Shown here piece by piece: positions 37,130-48,519 of a stretch of 64,000 nucleotides of DNA. Position 1 is the first letter of the stretch; every line of letters begins with the position of its first letter. The stretch spans positions 1-64,000 of the forward strand of contig VTPC01005575.1 of the NCBI GenBank assembly GCA_011009095.1, given 5' to 3'. The DNA comes from Ignelater luminosus. Its lineage: Eukaryota; Arthropoda; Insecta; Coleoptera; Elateridae. The notes under the pieces are model-generated. The model saw nothing but the letters and a program-made list of their open reading frames with translations, was not told the origin of the DNA and did no database searches. A program made the position numbers and the translations under genes.

Positions 37130-40100
37130 TACAGATATAATAAACTAATTCAGTTTTACGTATTCAGTTTTTATCTTTTTGCTTTTTTTCTTATTCATAG
37201 TAACTTGTGTTTTTTTCATTTGCTTCCCCTTGACATGTAATTTTTTTTCTGCAAGAAGATCGTAGCTCTTCTGAGTCAAGCATAACAGAAAATAAATGTA
37301 CCAGAAGAATTCCTGGACTCATTATACAAAACCTTTGTTGAAATACACAAAGTAAAGTTTTAAAATAGTAGGATATTCTCTATTTGTGGGAAGTGTCATC
37401 GCTAGAATTAATCTTTCCTGCTTTATTAAAAAAATACAAAAATCTGTGTTCTAATAAATCAGAAAAATAATACAATATTCTGCAATAATTATTTTGAATA
37501 GTTTAGTTAGTTAAGTATGTTGTATTTAGTATTGTATCAATACTAGTAATTTTAGAAAGAGGGGTCATTTATTGACTCAATTTAGAGGAGAAAGAAAAAC
37601 GTTAATAAGTAAACTAAAGAAGTATAGTTTATCTGAAAGGGACAAAGAAGAGTGCTTATATTATACAGCTACATGTTATGTAATGCAATAACGGATATAC
37701 CTTAGCGTAAATAAATTTTAAAAAATGGGCTGATTCAAGACCCTCGATATCTTTTACTGATGGTTGCAATACTTAACAAATAAGAAATAATAATAATGCA
37801 ACAATACATTAATAAAAAATGAGGAAGTGATGAAGAACAAAAAATATAAATTGTGGAGTATTTTATTTATTACAGTGCAGTACAGTACACAGGCGTTTCG
37901 ATGGTGGGCCTGTTCAAAACCACCGGATTTACTGGCATTGCACCTGCGGTACAGTCTTTACTAAGACTAGTTCATCTCAAAATAACTTATAGTAAAACTT
38001 TAACTGCACTCTGTAATTATGCTTTTTTAGACAAGAAAAAAATTAATTTAATAATTTTTTCATGTTCTCACACTTTCAACTAAAATGCCTGTTGTTTCTT
38101 TGTTTGGTACCTTAGAAAACAGTACTAAAAACAATAAATCTCTTTGCTGGTTAGTTGGTGTTAACAACCCATACCTATTTCAAATTATCGCTACGGTTTT
38201 CATCAACAATCTGCATCATGCACAACATCTCGGAGCTTTATATTTTTATTACTAACCTTTGAATGAAGTATCCACTGTGCGACACAAGAATCGTGAAAAA
38301 CTTATGTCACTAAAAGTAATATACTCAATTAAGAAAGTAAGACTGACTCACTTGATACATAAATAATGTTACACTTACTGTTAACATTGCTTTCCAGCGA
38401 CTTAACTAGTGTCTTCTGTACCTTTCCAATGCATCTGTTATTCAGAAGTCCCCTAGGTCTATTTACTGTTGGTTTCCACTCCATTATTGCCTTTGCAGCC
38501 TCTTGTTTTCCCGTTCGTACATATCTTATTCATTGACATTTTATGAAACGTGCGATATCTTTACCCTCAATCTCTTGTAATGATATTGAGATTTCATTTT
38601 TGTCATTATACCTTCCTCTTCTGTCTTTGGTCCACACATAATCTAAACATTACGCACATTTCTGCATAGACTGGACTATTATTGCATTCAAATCCAAATA
38701 AATGCTATATAAAAGGCTAGTCTTAACAAGTTATAAAATTAACAATAGAATGCAAAATATGTTCTTTCAAACAACTTGTGAAAATGTCAGTCTTTGCAAA
38801 TTTTTGTAGATTTCTGTTAAACTATCCGTTTCACTATTATATTTAAATGAAAATTTGAGATTTTTCATTTTAAGGCTGTATGGTAATCTCCACAAGGCCT
38901 TGTATTTATTAAATAAAAGAAATCTACTTTAGCTGGCAGCGTAATAAAATTTCCGTCCCATTTCTTACAAATTTTTTCTCCTTAAGCCGTCCATCTAGAA
39001 TATATTTTCGAAGTTCAGACTGGCGTTCTTTAAATTATTGTGTACTTATTAACTATTGCCTCAAGACCCGCTACCCACGCAGGACGGCCATGACTTTTCA
39101 TCCGCCTCTAAACGGCGAGCAAATAACCCTTTAAAGTATGCATACTAGGGTCACCTGCAGTTCATGTTTTCTTTATCAGAGAGGCCTACTTCTGTAAAAA
39201 TAAATCTAAATTTTCATGACAACTATTTGCGGTCTGAAAGTTTCTCATTTGCTATTATAGAATATAATTCCCAGCATCAATCTTCATTTACCGTATTCAT
39301 CTTAGTGTTCTCCACAACGGTGCTGTTTCTAAATAATGCCAAATCATTATAATTTCATTCAAATTCTAAGAAGTCTTGTTTGCGTTCTGATGTCTCTGCA
39401 TGTCAGCTTGTAAAGTCTAATTTTACTCGAAAATGACGCATCCGGCAAAAGGACTGAAAACGTAAATTAAATGTACATTTTAAAAATATTGATTTGCTAA
39501 ATAGTATAACGGACTGTAATAAATTGATTGTGCAAACTCTTAAAAACACAATTCAGTGCATTTAATAGCTGTTTATACTTTCATGCAGTTTAATATTGTA
39601 ATGAACTCAAATTAAGAATAATAATTAAAGATGTATATTGATCTCGTTATCCAAACCTGCTCAATACGTTTATAGAAATTGTTACTTTAATTATTTTGTG
39701 AGTAAAATTAATAATTAAGACCATTGTTAATTAATTATTGTAAACAAAATTACTGTTACCTATGAAGAAAACATAGACGTTTACTTGTTCTAGTTTAGTT
39801 TATTAAATTTTAACTACAGTGAGAATTATATTAAGGATTCTATACTGTAATGAATAAATGTAAGTGAATAAATAAAAATAAGAAGCTTTTTTCTGTTACA
39901 GTATAGTGCCTTCGGTATAATGTAGTTTTTCTTTAATATCCATCTTTTATATTTTCATCGCCATCTAAAACGGATCTTTCTTAAATTTCTCTTAAAGATT
40001 TTTAAAGGTTTATTCACAATTCTTAAAAGCCCAGCGGGTTTACTTTAATTGAAAATTTTTGCTTACGTTGTGTTATCTCCGAATTTTTTAACCTTCATTA

Positions 40101-40208
40101 CTCATGCTTACTGTTCTCATCATTAATTCTGGCAAGCGGTACCTACCTGCATTTACCTGTCATTAAGGGTAACCGCTACCGCAAGCCTCATTAATCTCGT
40201 TTTTGCAG
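37130..40208. other. No supported gene; probably upstream intron or intergenic DNA of the dpr gene
   Basis: AT-rich. The frames at 37853-38083 and 39164-39352 (+) lack recognisable domains. From about 40120 to 40208 the sequence becomes more complex and ends with a pyrimidine tract and TTTTGCAG acceptor leading into the first dpr exon seen. No signal-peptide exon was identified. Confidence 0.4.
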
Positions 40209-40420
40209 ATGTGCGGAAAGCTCAGAGTCGCCAGGAGGTCATTACAGGGCAGAGGCGAAGCTCCAAGTTTGAGTCCGGGCTCAACGCCATATCCGTGGAT
40301 CCAGATATGGCCAAAACTCCGGAGAGGATCTTTCTAAGTCCCAATTACACAACCGTCCAAGCTCAAATTGGAACCACTGCTATTCTGCATTGCGAAGTAG
40401 TGGATATTGGGGAAAGTACG
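40209..40420 (+). CDS. dpr: dpr-family gene, exon with start of Ig domain 1
   Basis: This is the most 5' dpr exon visible. It follows a TTTTGCAG acceptor and ends before GTATGTG. Two bases (AT) finish a codon from an upstream exon, then 70 codons run to the end in phase 0. The translation has a polar linker (QSRQEVITGQRRSS), then FLSPNYTTVQAQIGTTAILHCEV, the A-B strands of an Ig V-type domain with its first Cys. The family (defective proboscis extension response) comprises neuronal cell-surface proteins with two Ig domains that pair with DIP receptors in synaptic partner choice. The paralogue cannot be assigned. The upstream exon with the signal peptide is missing from what I can read. Confidence 0.88.
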
Positions 40421-43043
40421 GTATGTGAAAAACCTTATACAGGACTTTTTATGTCTTTAGTTTAACCCTGCACTTTAGTTCGGGTAAAACTAATATAATG
40501 TTAAGGAAATAGTTACTATTAAGAGTAATATTAGCATAAATCTAAGTAAAAAGGCTGTCATACTATTTATTTATTTTTATTTATTTTTGATAAAATTTAT
40601 TAGCGAAGTTCGAAAATCAACTTTGTTATTAAAATAATTCAGAGCCGTAGTTATAATATTCTTAATATAAAATTCAAGTTTACGGAAATTAATATTTTAT
40701 TTGCTAGAGGTAATTAACTGGTTTACAACAACATTATTGTATACTTTGTAATAAATAATTTATCAAGAAGAGGATGCGTAATTTGGTTAATTTCTATATG
40801 ATAATGCTACACTTTCCTCGGGGTTTCTTAAACTTATTTTGTATAAATTAATGAGTAACCTTAAACCGTGTGTTGTTGTATATTGTAGTAAATTACATGA
40901 ACTATCATAAATTAAATTAACAAGCAACTGAATAATGTAATCGTTATCAATAACAACGCAAACTTTTTGTGAAAATGCGCTATGTAGTTAACTAAATAGG
41001 AATTGCGCAAAAATCAAATTTAACGGAACTGGTTCAAAGTTAGGTTGGTTTAAACTTCAAGCATCTGTTTTAGAACGTAAAGTGTTTATATCCAATACAA
41101 CCCATAGCTATAACAATTTTAAATAAATAAAATGGTTCATAAATCACTAGTGAGTTTAAAATCATAACTAACTAATGAATAAATAAAAGTCATAACTCCC
41201 TAGTGACCTGAATAATACATTATAAAGAAATGTTAAATAAAATTTTAGTTATGTTATAACATATTGGTCTCTTGATAAAATTAGCCCATTTAGCCTACTT
41301 CTTTACTAAATATAGTTTTAGTGTTTACTACATCTATAATGATTATCGTGTAGCAATTCAATATAATACAGAAAAATCAGTTTCCTTCAAGATGAACAAG
41401 TTCATGGTTGAAAAACTGTCAAAAACGGAAAACATTTTGCATTTGTTGTTATCGCCAAACTGTACCTTGTAACATTGGATGCTTTACTGGAACCTTTTAT
41501 TTTAACTCTTGAACAACAACCATGAAAATTCAGTAGCAGGAAAATAGAACGATCTCTATTTAACAAACCTATTAGTAATCAAAATAAGAAGCTCAACGTT
41601 TTCAGAACTATTATTCACCATGAGATTATAAGATCTGTTTTGGTTTTGTAAAGGTTTCATAGCATCCTAATCCTTTGTCAACTAAAGCACACGTGCAAGC
41701 TTGCAAGAATGAGACTGTGTAATAAACGAAGAGTGGATTATTTACGCGTATCAAAAGTCAGACCAATCTGATCATTACTGACAGCACTATACTCTGAGGC
41801 TATCTAAAATCAGATACTCAATCAGAAAAAAATTCAACTCTTGCTTTGCACTTTAAGTAATTAGTCTGTTGAGATAACACTGAACCACTCGTGTCTAATC
41901 TGCACAAGCGAGATGCCGAGAGATGCACTAGCGTAAATTAGAAATCTTGAAAGGAAAGTAAACGCTAAGAATTTTCGACATCCAACAACCAATAAACGGT
42001 ATTAGTATAGTCACATGTTCAAAACAAGTATGCAAACAAAATAAGTAGAAAGCAAAATTCCTACTGTTGGTCGACCAGATACGGTCCATGATAGACATAC
42101 ATATAGTAACATTTTCAGTAAACGTTTGGAATTCTCAGCAAGTGGCGTCTATGGTCTATACTTCTGGAATTTTACTTACCGTTGTTACATGAATTTGAAA
42201 TTACCTGTGTGATACATGGAAGGCTTAACTCATTCAGCTCAGTTATACTTAGAATCGCAATCCTTCGCGTTTAGAAAGTTGCTTAAATCAAACTTTTCAT
42301 CAGAAAGATAGTAACTATTGCAGTTCTTGTGTAAAGACCCAATATGTCGTCGTATACAATCAGGATGGTTTAGGTACTTGTAAGCGCGTGACGCATGAAG
42401 TCACTTATCTAGCTACCAACAAACGAATACTATGAAACTAGACTGCAAAACAAATACTTCAAACAGCACGTCAATAAATACGACTAAAAAAAGTTAATAA
42501 AGAGAAACTAAAAGAACGTACCTCTACCTACAAAAATTTATAGTTGAAACTAAAAACAACAAACAAATACTCTAAAAGTGCTGCGCTTGTAGTACTTGAA
42601 TTTAGATTTTAACAGTGATACTGTCAAACGCTCTTTGAATTTATCTGGAAAGAGGTTAAGATTTGTTACTATTAGGATGGGGTAAGTTGATGAAGTGTGT
42701 CACATGACAAAACTTCTATTTTGTAAAATTGCGTATGAATGACGGTTTTAGTTTGATTTTATGTCAAAATTATCTCTGTAGTTATAGACCTTTACAAGTT
42801 TTTATAAAAAATTTGGTACTTCAGTTCAGGGACCCGGAATCGACATCACTTAAAACGACTTATGAGTTTTAATAAAACAAAAATCACAAAATTGTTTAAT
42901 TTATTGAAACGGTGAAGATTAAACTTAGCTTTGGGTCTTGCAGAATCTATAATATCGACAAACCTGCGTTGTCAATTTTAAAACATCTGGGAATGCAAAG
43001 CATAACCACAACGAACTCAGTTTTGTTATTTTTTTCAGACTTC

Positions 43044-43330
43044 GGCAGCCATTTTGACTAAGTTTCGGAGATGATATCAAAAAACTAAAAGTACACGTTT
43101 GGTTTATTTTTTGATGTAAAATACGATTCTAAAGTAAAACAAAAATTTTGAAAATTTTTTAATTTTCGGCCGCCATTTTGATCATGTTCCCGAAGAGTTA
43201 TCAAAAACCGAAAATACCACGTTGTCTTTAGGTTTTGATGTAGAATCCAAATCTGAAGTCAAAATTCCAGAATTTGACAAAAAACACGGACATACATACA
43301 GTCATACAGACAGACAGGCAGACAGACTTT
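43044..43330. repeat. Diverged tandem repeat, unit about 120 bp, plus CAGA-rich tract
   Basis: Two consecutive units start CGGCAGCCATTTTGA (43044) and CGGCCGCCATTTTGA (about 43168). They share ATCAAAAA, a middle TTTGATGTA block and AAGT(A/C)AAA with many differences. They are followed by ACATACATACAGTCATACAGACAGACAGG, a short tetranucleotide-like run at about 43291-43325. This adjoins the Tigger relic and may be its 5' non-coding part. Confidence 0.55.
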
Positions 43331-43382
43331 GCAAATTCAGTAACGACTCCTTCGGAGTTCATTGATAAATTGCCTAAGGTCA

Positions 43383-44170
43383 TCGAAAAGAAAAAGTGAC
43401 CAAAGTGGCTTGTGTAATGGATGCCCATGGTCCAAGACCAAAACCTTTAAATGGTTGCCCATCAAACACTTGATGGTATAGCCCAAAAAAGTGGCTAGAT
43501 GAATGGAGAATCGTTTGTCCAATATCTTGAGCATTTTGTAAAATATGCACATTATTCGTCGCATACGTCTCTAGTTGTAATCAATTTTTGTGGAAAAACA
43601 GCGTTATCAACAACCCACCGATTACTGCTCCTTACTGTACTATTTCTCGATTCTTGTAAAGCATGTTACAATCAAGAATGCAATTTTTACTTAGTTCATC
43701 ACCCAGAACAAACAATGATAGATAGAGATATTGTTGAGTTGATTGAAAAAGTCTGTATGAAAACTTCTAATATAAGTAAGAAATGCAATAAAAATATTTG
43801 AAAAATGTGGCATAGTCAGTTAACCCAGCTGTGTTTTCTAAAGCAGATTGTTGACTTTTCAAGAATCTGAATACTAATTCGTCTTGACATTCCACCTTTC
43901 CTAGAAAAGCAATATGATGAGCCCATGGAACGAATATGCATTGACCCAAAAACATGCTAGAAGTTACTGGAAACTAAAGAGCAGGTGGCCGAATGAAAAA
44001 AAAAACGGGAAAAAAAGAAACGGCAAAAAATGCAAAAAGTTTAACCTTCCAAGTGCGTGTTTAAAGAAAATGAGGAAGAAACCAAGCCCAGAAAAAGAGA
44101 AAAGGTGGAAAGTTCAAAATCACGTTTCTTTAATAAGAAATCCAGCAAGAAAAAGAAAACCAAATTAATT
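43383..44170 (+). pseudogene. Tigger-like transposase relic in a dpr intron
   Basis: Plus-strand pieces in family order: VTKVACVMDAHGP (about 43396), LNGCPSNT, then after a one-base shift DGIAQKSG, a TAG at 43497-43499 where Trp is expected, and MNGESFVQYLEHFVKYAH. The remainder of the DDE core is degraded (a Cys-rich CYNQECNFYLVHHPEQTM at 43656-43710 matches the usual YN.AC..WM..HPG..M). A lysine-rich C-terminal tail runs to 44170. The match to Tigger/jerky proteins is by motif order. The N-terminal DNA-binding domain was not seen. Confidence 0.65.
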
Positions 44171-45734
44171 TTCCTGCTTGTTTACAATTGTAAGCATCAT
44201 GCAAAACATTTGCTTAGAGTAATTATTTTCTATGGTTGTCAACTGACCTGTCTCTTTCCTATCTATTCATGATTGAAATACAAATTTTAAAAGAATTTAC
44301 AATAAGAGTAGAAGACATGTCTACATATCTATCAGCTGGATTAATCCTTTTGGCATGGATACAACCTTTCAAAGTTCCTCTCACTAAATCTTTCATTTTG
44401 CTTTAATATGAATGTATCGAATATAAATTTGTAAATAAGTGTAGAAAGATGGCTACATGTTCAATCACTGAATAAGCCTTTTTGATATGGATGCCATCTT
44501 ACAAAGTATCTTTAACCAAATTTTTGATGACTCTGCAAAATCTTAATAGGTCAGTTGAAATTTCAATTTATAGACTTTTATCACCAGTGAAAGGCCAGAG
44601 ATTAATAATAAAAAAGAGTTTTTGCAATTTTGGGGGCTAATGAGAGGATCGATTAGTCGCTTTTGAGGTACAATGTTCCAGGCAAAACAAATTTATTTAA
44701 ATGAATTGAAAAATGAAAAGGTCTTACACCAAGAATGTCCGAAATCTCCAACCTGACAGCTGTGACCATGTCCTCTTCTTTGCACGTTCAACAAGTACGA
44801 CCTTAGTAATTCAAATACCGATAAAGTCACGGTTGTTGTTTGCCTTTGGTAAAGCTCATTTGTACGTAGTTAAGTCAATTAAATTATTACCATTTATGTA
44901 TTAGATTGTATTGTTTATTTTATTATGTTACACATAGTCGGTCCTCTATCAAGTTCCTGTTCATCCTAATTTAATTTCTGTTTCTTCGAAGTTGACTATT
45001 TTTCTTACAGCATGAATTCTTATGTGATGTAATCGACTATAATTTACACAACTGTAACGTTCTTTTAAATTAATTATTATAACTAGAGTTGGTATCGTAG
45101 GAGCTGTAAATAAAACAAATAGCCCATAAGCTCACCTATAAGCATTGAAGTAGATACGTTGTGCTTTATAGGCGTGATTTGCAATTTTCTTATACTTAAA
45201 ATATTGATATTGCTACTACTTTAAAACGACCCTTGGGAATACGTCTACAATAAAGCGCAAAATATCCTTTTATCGATTAGTTCTTTTGACAAAGTACCAG
45301 GCTGTATAGTTACCACTGCAGAAGCTTCCATCACGCAAATGAAACTTAATCATAAAGCGGTTTTAAATCGTGTAATTAGGTAATTACATTTTATGCTTTT
45401 AAAAACCGTTTAGATCGTTGCACTGATAAATAACTGAATTCCTATGATATTATTCTGAAAGTTCTAAACTTGTATTGAATCAGAAAACAAGTTTGTTTTT
45501 TCAAACCTACACGTACCATAGAAAATTTCAACTACGGCTCTGTATGACAAAGTAAAACGAACAAATACGTTAACAGATTAACTGATTGCACGAAAAAGCT
45601 TTTTATCATCACGTGTTAGTCTGATGAAGGTATGTCTAAAAGAGGATTTTGTTTGTGTTTCGTGTTTATTCCAGGCTTTCTGGTTTATCTGAGTAATCTG
45701 ATGTAATTTTTCAAGTTGAAATGTTGTCCTGCAG

Positions 45735-45836
45735 GTGTCCTGGATAAGGAAACGCGACTATCACTTACTGACGGTGGGATTACAAACCTACAGCAGCGAT
45801 AAAAGGTTCTTTACGTCCAATGGAAAAAACGGACAG
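45735..45836 (+). CDS. dpr: dpr-family gene, middle of Ig domain 1
   Basis: Thirty-four codons between CCTGCAG and GTAATT, phase 0 on both sides. They begin VSWIRKRDYHLLTVG, with the invariant Ig core Trp and the dpr hallmark SWIR.RD.H.LTVG, then TYSSDKRF. This exon directly continues the first-Cys exon at 40209-40420. Confidence 0.93.
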
Positions 45837-46216
45837 GTAATTTACTTGTTTTTAAATGGAATTCTTCACCTTTATAAAAAATTAAGCGGGTGTGTGTTAA
45901 TAAATATAGATGGTAGTACGTCTGAAACGCCAGCTTTACGAATGGTATTCCAGAATACGCCTAAATCACAATGAATTCGATATTTCTTACAAAAGAGATC
46001 TCTTTTCCTGAATTTTATGAATGAAACAGAATGGTACTTGTCAAATAAATCATTCTCTACAAGTTCACAGCATGAAATAAATTTTAAATTATAAGAAAAA
46101 AGAATCTCTTTTGTAATAAAATTTTCACCATAGATTTTTCAGATACGTAAAAAGAATTCCATATTTTTAAATATTGACATAATGAAATAATAAATAATTT
46201 TTTTATACCAATTTAG
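45837..46216 (+). other. dpr intron (380 bp)
   Basis: Short phase-0 intron, GTAATT to ATTTAG. AT-rich, nothing else seen. Confidence 0.85.
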
Positions 46217-46325
46217 GATTGGACGCTCCACATACGTTACGCCCAATTGAAGGATTCAGGACTATACGAATGCCAAGTGACAACGCATCCAGCCTCGAGC
46301 CTTTTTGTTGAATTAGAATTAGTTG
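46217..46325 (+). CDS. dpr: dpr-family gene, end of Ig domain 1
   Basis: Thirty-six codons plus one base, from DWTLHIRYAQL through KDSGLYECQVTTHP to LFVELELV. It carries the DSG.Y.C motif with the second Ig cysteine. The donor G/GTAGGT leaves phase 1, which joins exactly to the exon at 63090 to make a Glu codon. An alternative donor four bases downstream would not keep that frame. Confidence 0.93.
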
Positions 46326-47227
46326 GTAGGTATGTTATATAATGAACTTTCAAAATAAAATCTTCTCCGAAAATAGATTTAAGGATAAACTTCCATTTTC
46401 TATAGGACACAAAAGGATCTTTTTTAACGACGGTGTATTTCAGAGAAAGTAAAAACTGAAGCGGTTTTCAGGAAGATATAAGTAATTTGAACAATAGGGT
46501 GGCGGATGCGGAAACGAGCAATTTTAAAAATAGGGCGGAGGATTGCATTATTATAGAATGACTTATGAACAGCTAGCGATGCGGTCTTTCAAAGGGCGAA
46601 CGGGGAATCAAATAAATTGGGCATTTTACAGTACACGAAGATCATATTACGAAAAAGAAACCCTTGTAACTTCTAACTTTGTTTTAAAATTTTCTTCATA
46701 AAACTGTAACACGTGTCCTCTAACAAATAACGTGGATAAAATATAGTCAGGACCTTGCTCTATACTTACCTACTTATGCAAACATTTTTTTAGGAGGAGT
46801 AGTTCTTAAAGGGTAGCGCACGAAATTATTCTTTCTTTTTTATCTTAGTTTGCGTGACTTTAATTTCTTTTCTTACATCGTTTACTAAACAAGGACTTAT
46901 TACATTAATATTTGAAAGTCGTGTCTAGGTACTTTTAATATGTACACCTCTAAATATGACATACTTATTTGGTAATTAAAATTTTGCTACCATACAACGT
47001 AATTTAAAATTTTATTAAAAAAGTTAAAATATAGCTGCAGTCTACTGAATTTACCCAGATGTATTTGTAGAAAGATTTTGTTACAGATCTTTGTAGTTTA
47101 ACCATATCAAAAACCAAAAAAAGATCGATTCAATCCCCAATTAGTCGTTTAACTACATTTTTTCTTCCGTCCCTTCAATTTTAAGAAGCAGATTCAACCA
47201 TTATACGTGCATCATTAACTCAGTATA

Positions 47228-48519
47228 ACACATGGGCTGAAAAGTCCCAGGCCTAACAAAGAAAACACGGTTTTTTTTGTTCAAAATTAGCTTTATTCAT
47301 CAACGTAATTTCCATCAAGAACAACGCAATCATTCCAGCGCCGCTCTAACATTTCAATACCACTTTTGTAGAACGATTTATCTTTTGCCTCAAAATAGGA
47401 CTCAGTTTCAGCGATAACCTCTTCATTCGAGCGAAATTTCTTACCGGCAAGCATTTTTTTAGGTCTGAGAACAGCCAGTAGTCGCTGGGAGCCAAATCTG
47501 GCGAATACGGTGGATGTGGGAGCAATTCAAAGTTCAATTCATGTAGTTTTGCCATTGTTTTGATTGACTTGTGACACGGTGCGTTGTCTTGATGAAACAA
47601 AATTTTTTTCTTTGCCATATGCGGTCGTGTCTTTGCAATTTCGGCCTTCAAACGCTCCAATAACGCTATATAATATTCACTGTTGATGATATTTCCCTTC
47701 TCAAGATAGTCGATGAATATTACACCACGCACATCCCAAAATACCGAGGCCATAACCTTTCCAGCCGATTGTTGTGCTTTCGGTCGCTTTGGACGAGGTT
47801 CATCAGTTGCTGTCCACTCAGATGACGATCGTTTTGATTCCGGAGTGAAGTGATGAATCCATGTTTCATCCATTGTCACATATCGACGCAAAATTCCGGT
47901 TTGTTACGTTTAAACATGGCCAAACACTGCTCAGAAACATCAACACGTTCTTGTTTTTGGTGAACAGTGAGCAAACGCGGCACCCACTTTGAGCAGAGCT
48001 TTCTCATAGTCAAATGCTCATGCAATATAAAGCCAACACGTTCTTTTGATATCTTTACGATGTCAGCTAACTCACGCAACTTCACTTTTCGATCATTCAA
48101 AACGATTTTGTGGATTGTTTTGATGTTTTCTGGTGTTACCGCCTCATTTGGACGTCCACTGCGTTCTGCATCATCGGTGTCTCTACGACCACGTTTGAAG
48201 TCAGCAAACCAACGTTTTATTGTTGTTTCTGATGGAGCGGAGTCCCCATAACACTTTTCAAGCCATTGCTTCGCTTGAACGGTATTTTTTCCCATCAAGA
48301 AGCAGTGTAAAATTAAAACACGAAATTGTTTTTGATCCATTGTTTTGAAAATAACAAAAGTAGCGTCACTCTTAGCACAATAACTCACAAAATAATGAAT
48401 AGAATATCATGAAATTTTAACAGCTGTCTTTTGAAGGTTAGTACTAACTGAAAAAGCGGTGAATGCAATAGAACTAGCGCCATCTATTTGTTAGGCTTGG
48501 GACTTTTCAGCCCATGTGT
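47228..48519 (-). mobile_element. Near-intact mariner element (DD34D)
   Basis: 1292 bp, flanked by TA on both sides (47226-47227 and 48520-48521). Terminal inverted repeats begin ACACATGGGCTGAAAAGTCC and extend about 33 bases with one mismatch (position 23). The transposase lies on the minus strand between them and leaves short untranslated flanks. High terminal-repeat identity and a nearly open gene suggest recent insertion relative to the other transposons here. Confidence 0.95.
47293..48340 (-). pseudogene. mariner transposase, two single-base frameshifts
   Basis: Starts at MDQKQF (48340) and ends at TAA 47295-47293. With the two shifts bridged it would be about 349 residues, the normal mariner length. 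The N-terminal part has the helix-turn-helix region, SGRPNE and KWVPRLLT. The catalytic domain has MDETWIHHF (first Asp), HQDNAPCHKS (second) and YSPDLAPSDYWLF (third), with 34 residues between the second and third Asp, hence DD34D. The first frame change is at a T run (minus strand) near 47888-47894, just before RRYVTMDE. The second is in the seven-base run at 47454-47460, just after SDLKK. No in-frame stop codons occur otherwise. Both shifts are one missing base in a homopolymer, so they could be real or sequencing errors. Confidence 0.92.

Larger units (their letters stand above)
40421..45734 (+). other. dpr intron (5.3 kb)
   Basis: Bounded by a GTATGTG donor and a CCTGCAG acceptor, phase 0. 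It contains a diverged two-unit tandem repeat (43044-43283), a CAGA-rich run and a Tigger relic (43383-44170). The rest is AT-rich without supported features. Confidence 0.8.

Noticed and set aside
37860-37960. Possible exon or SINE-like promoter box (ATTACAG acceptor, GTTCAAAACC)
   Set aside because: The B-box-like match has no convincing A box and the putative exon has no frame or family support.
47967-48251. 94-codon plus-strand frame
   Set aside because: Antisense shadow of the mariner transposase.
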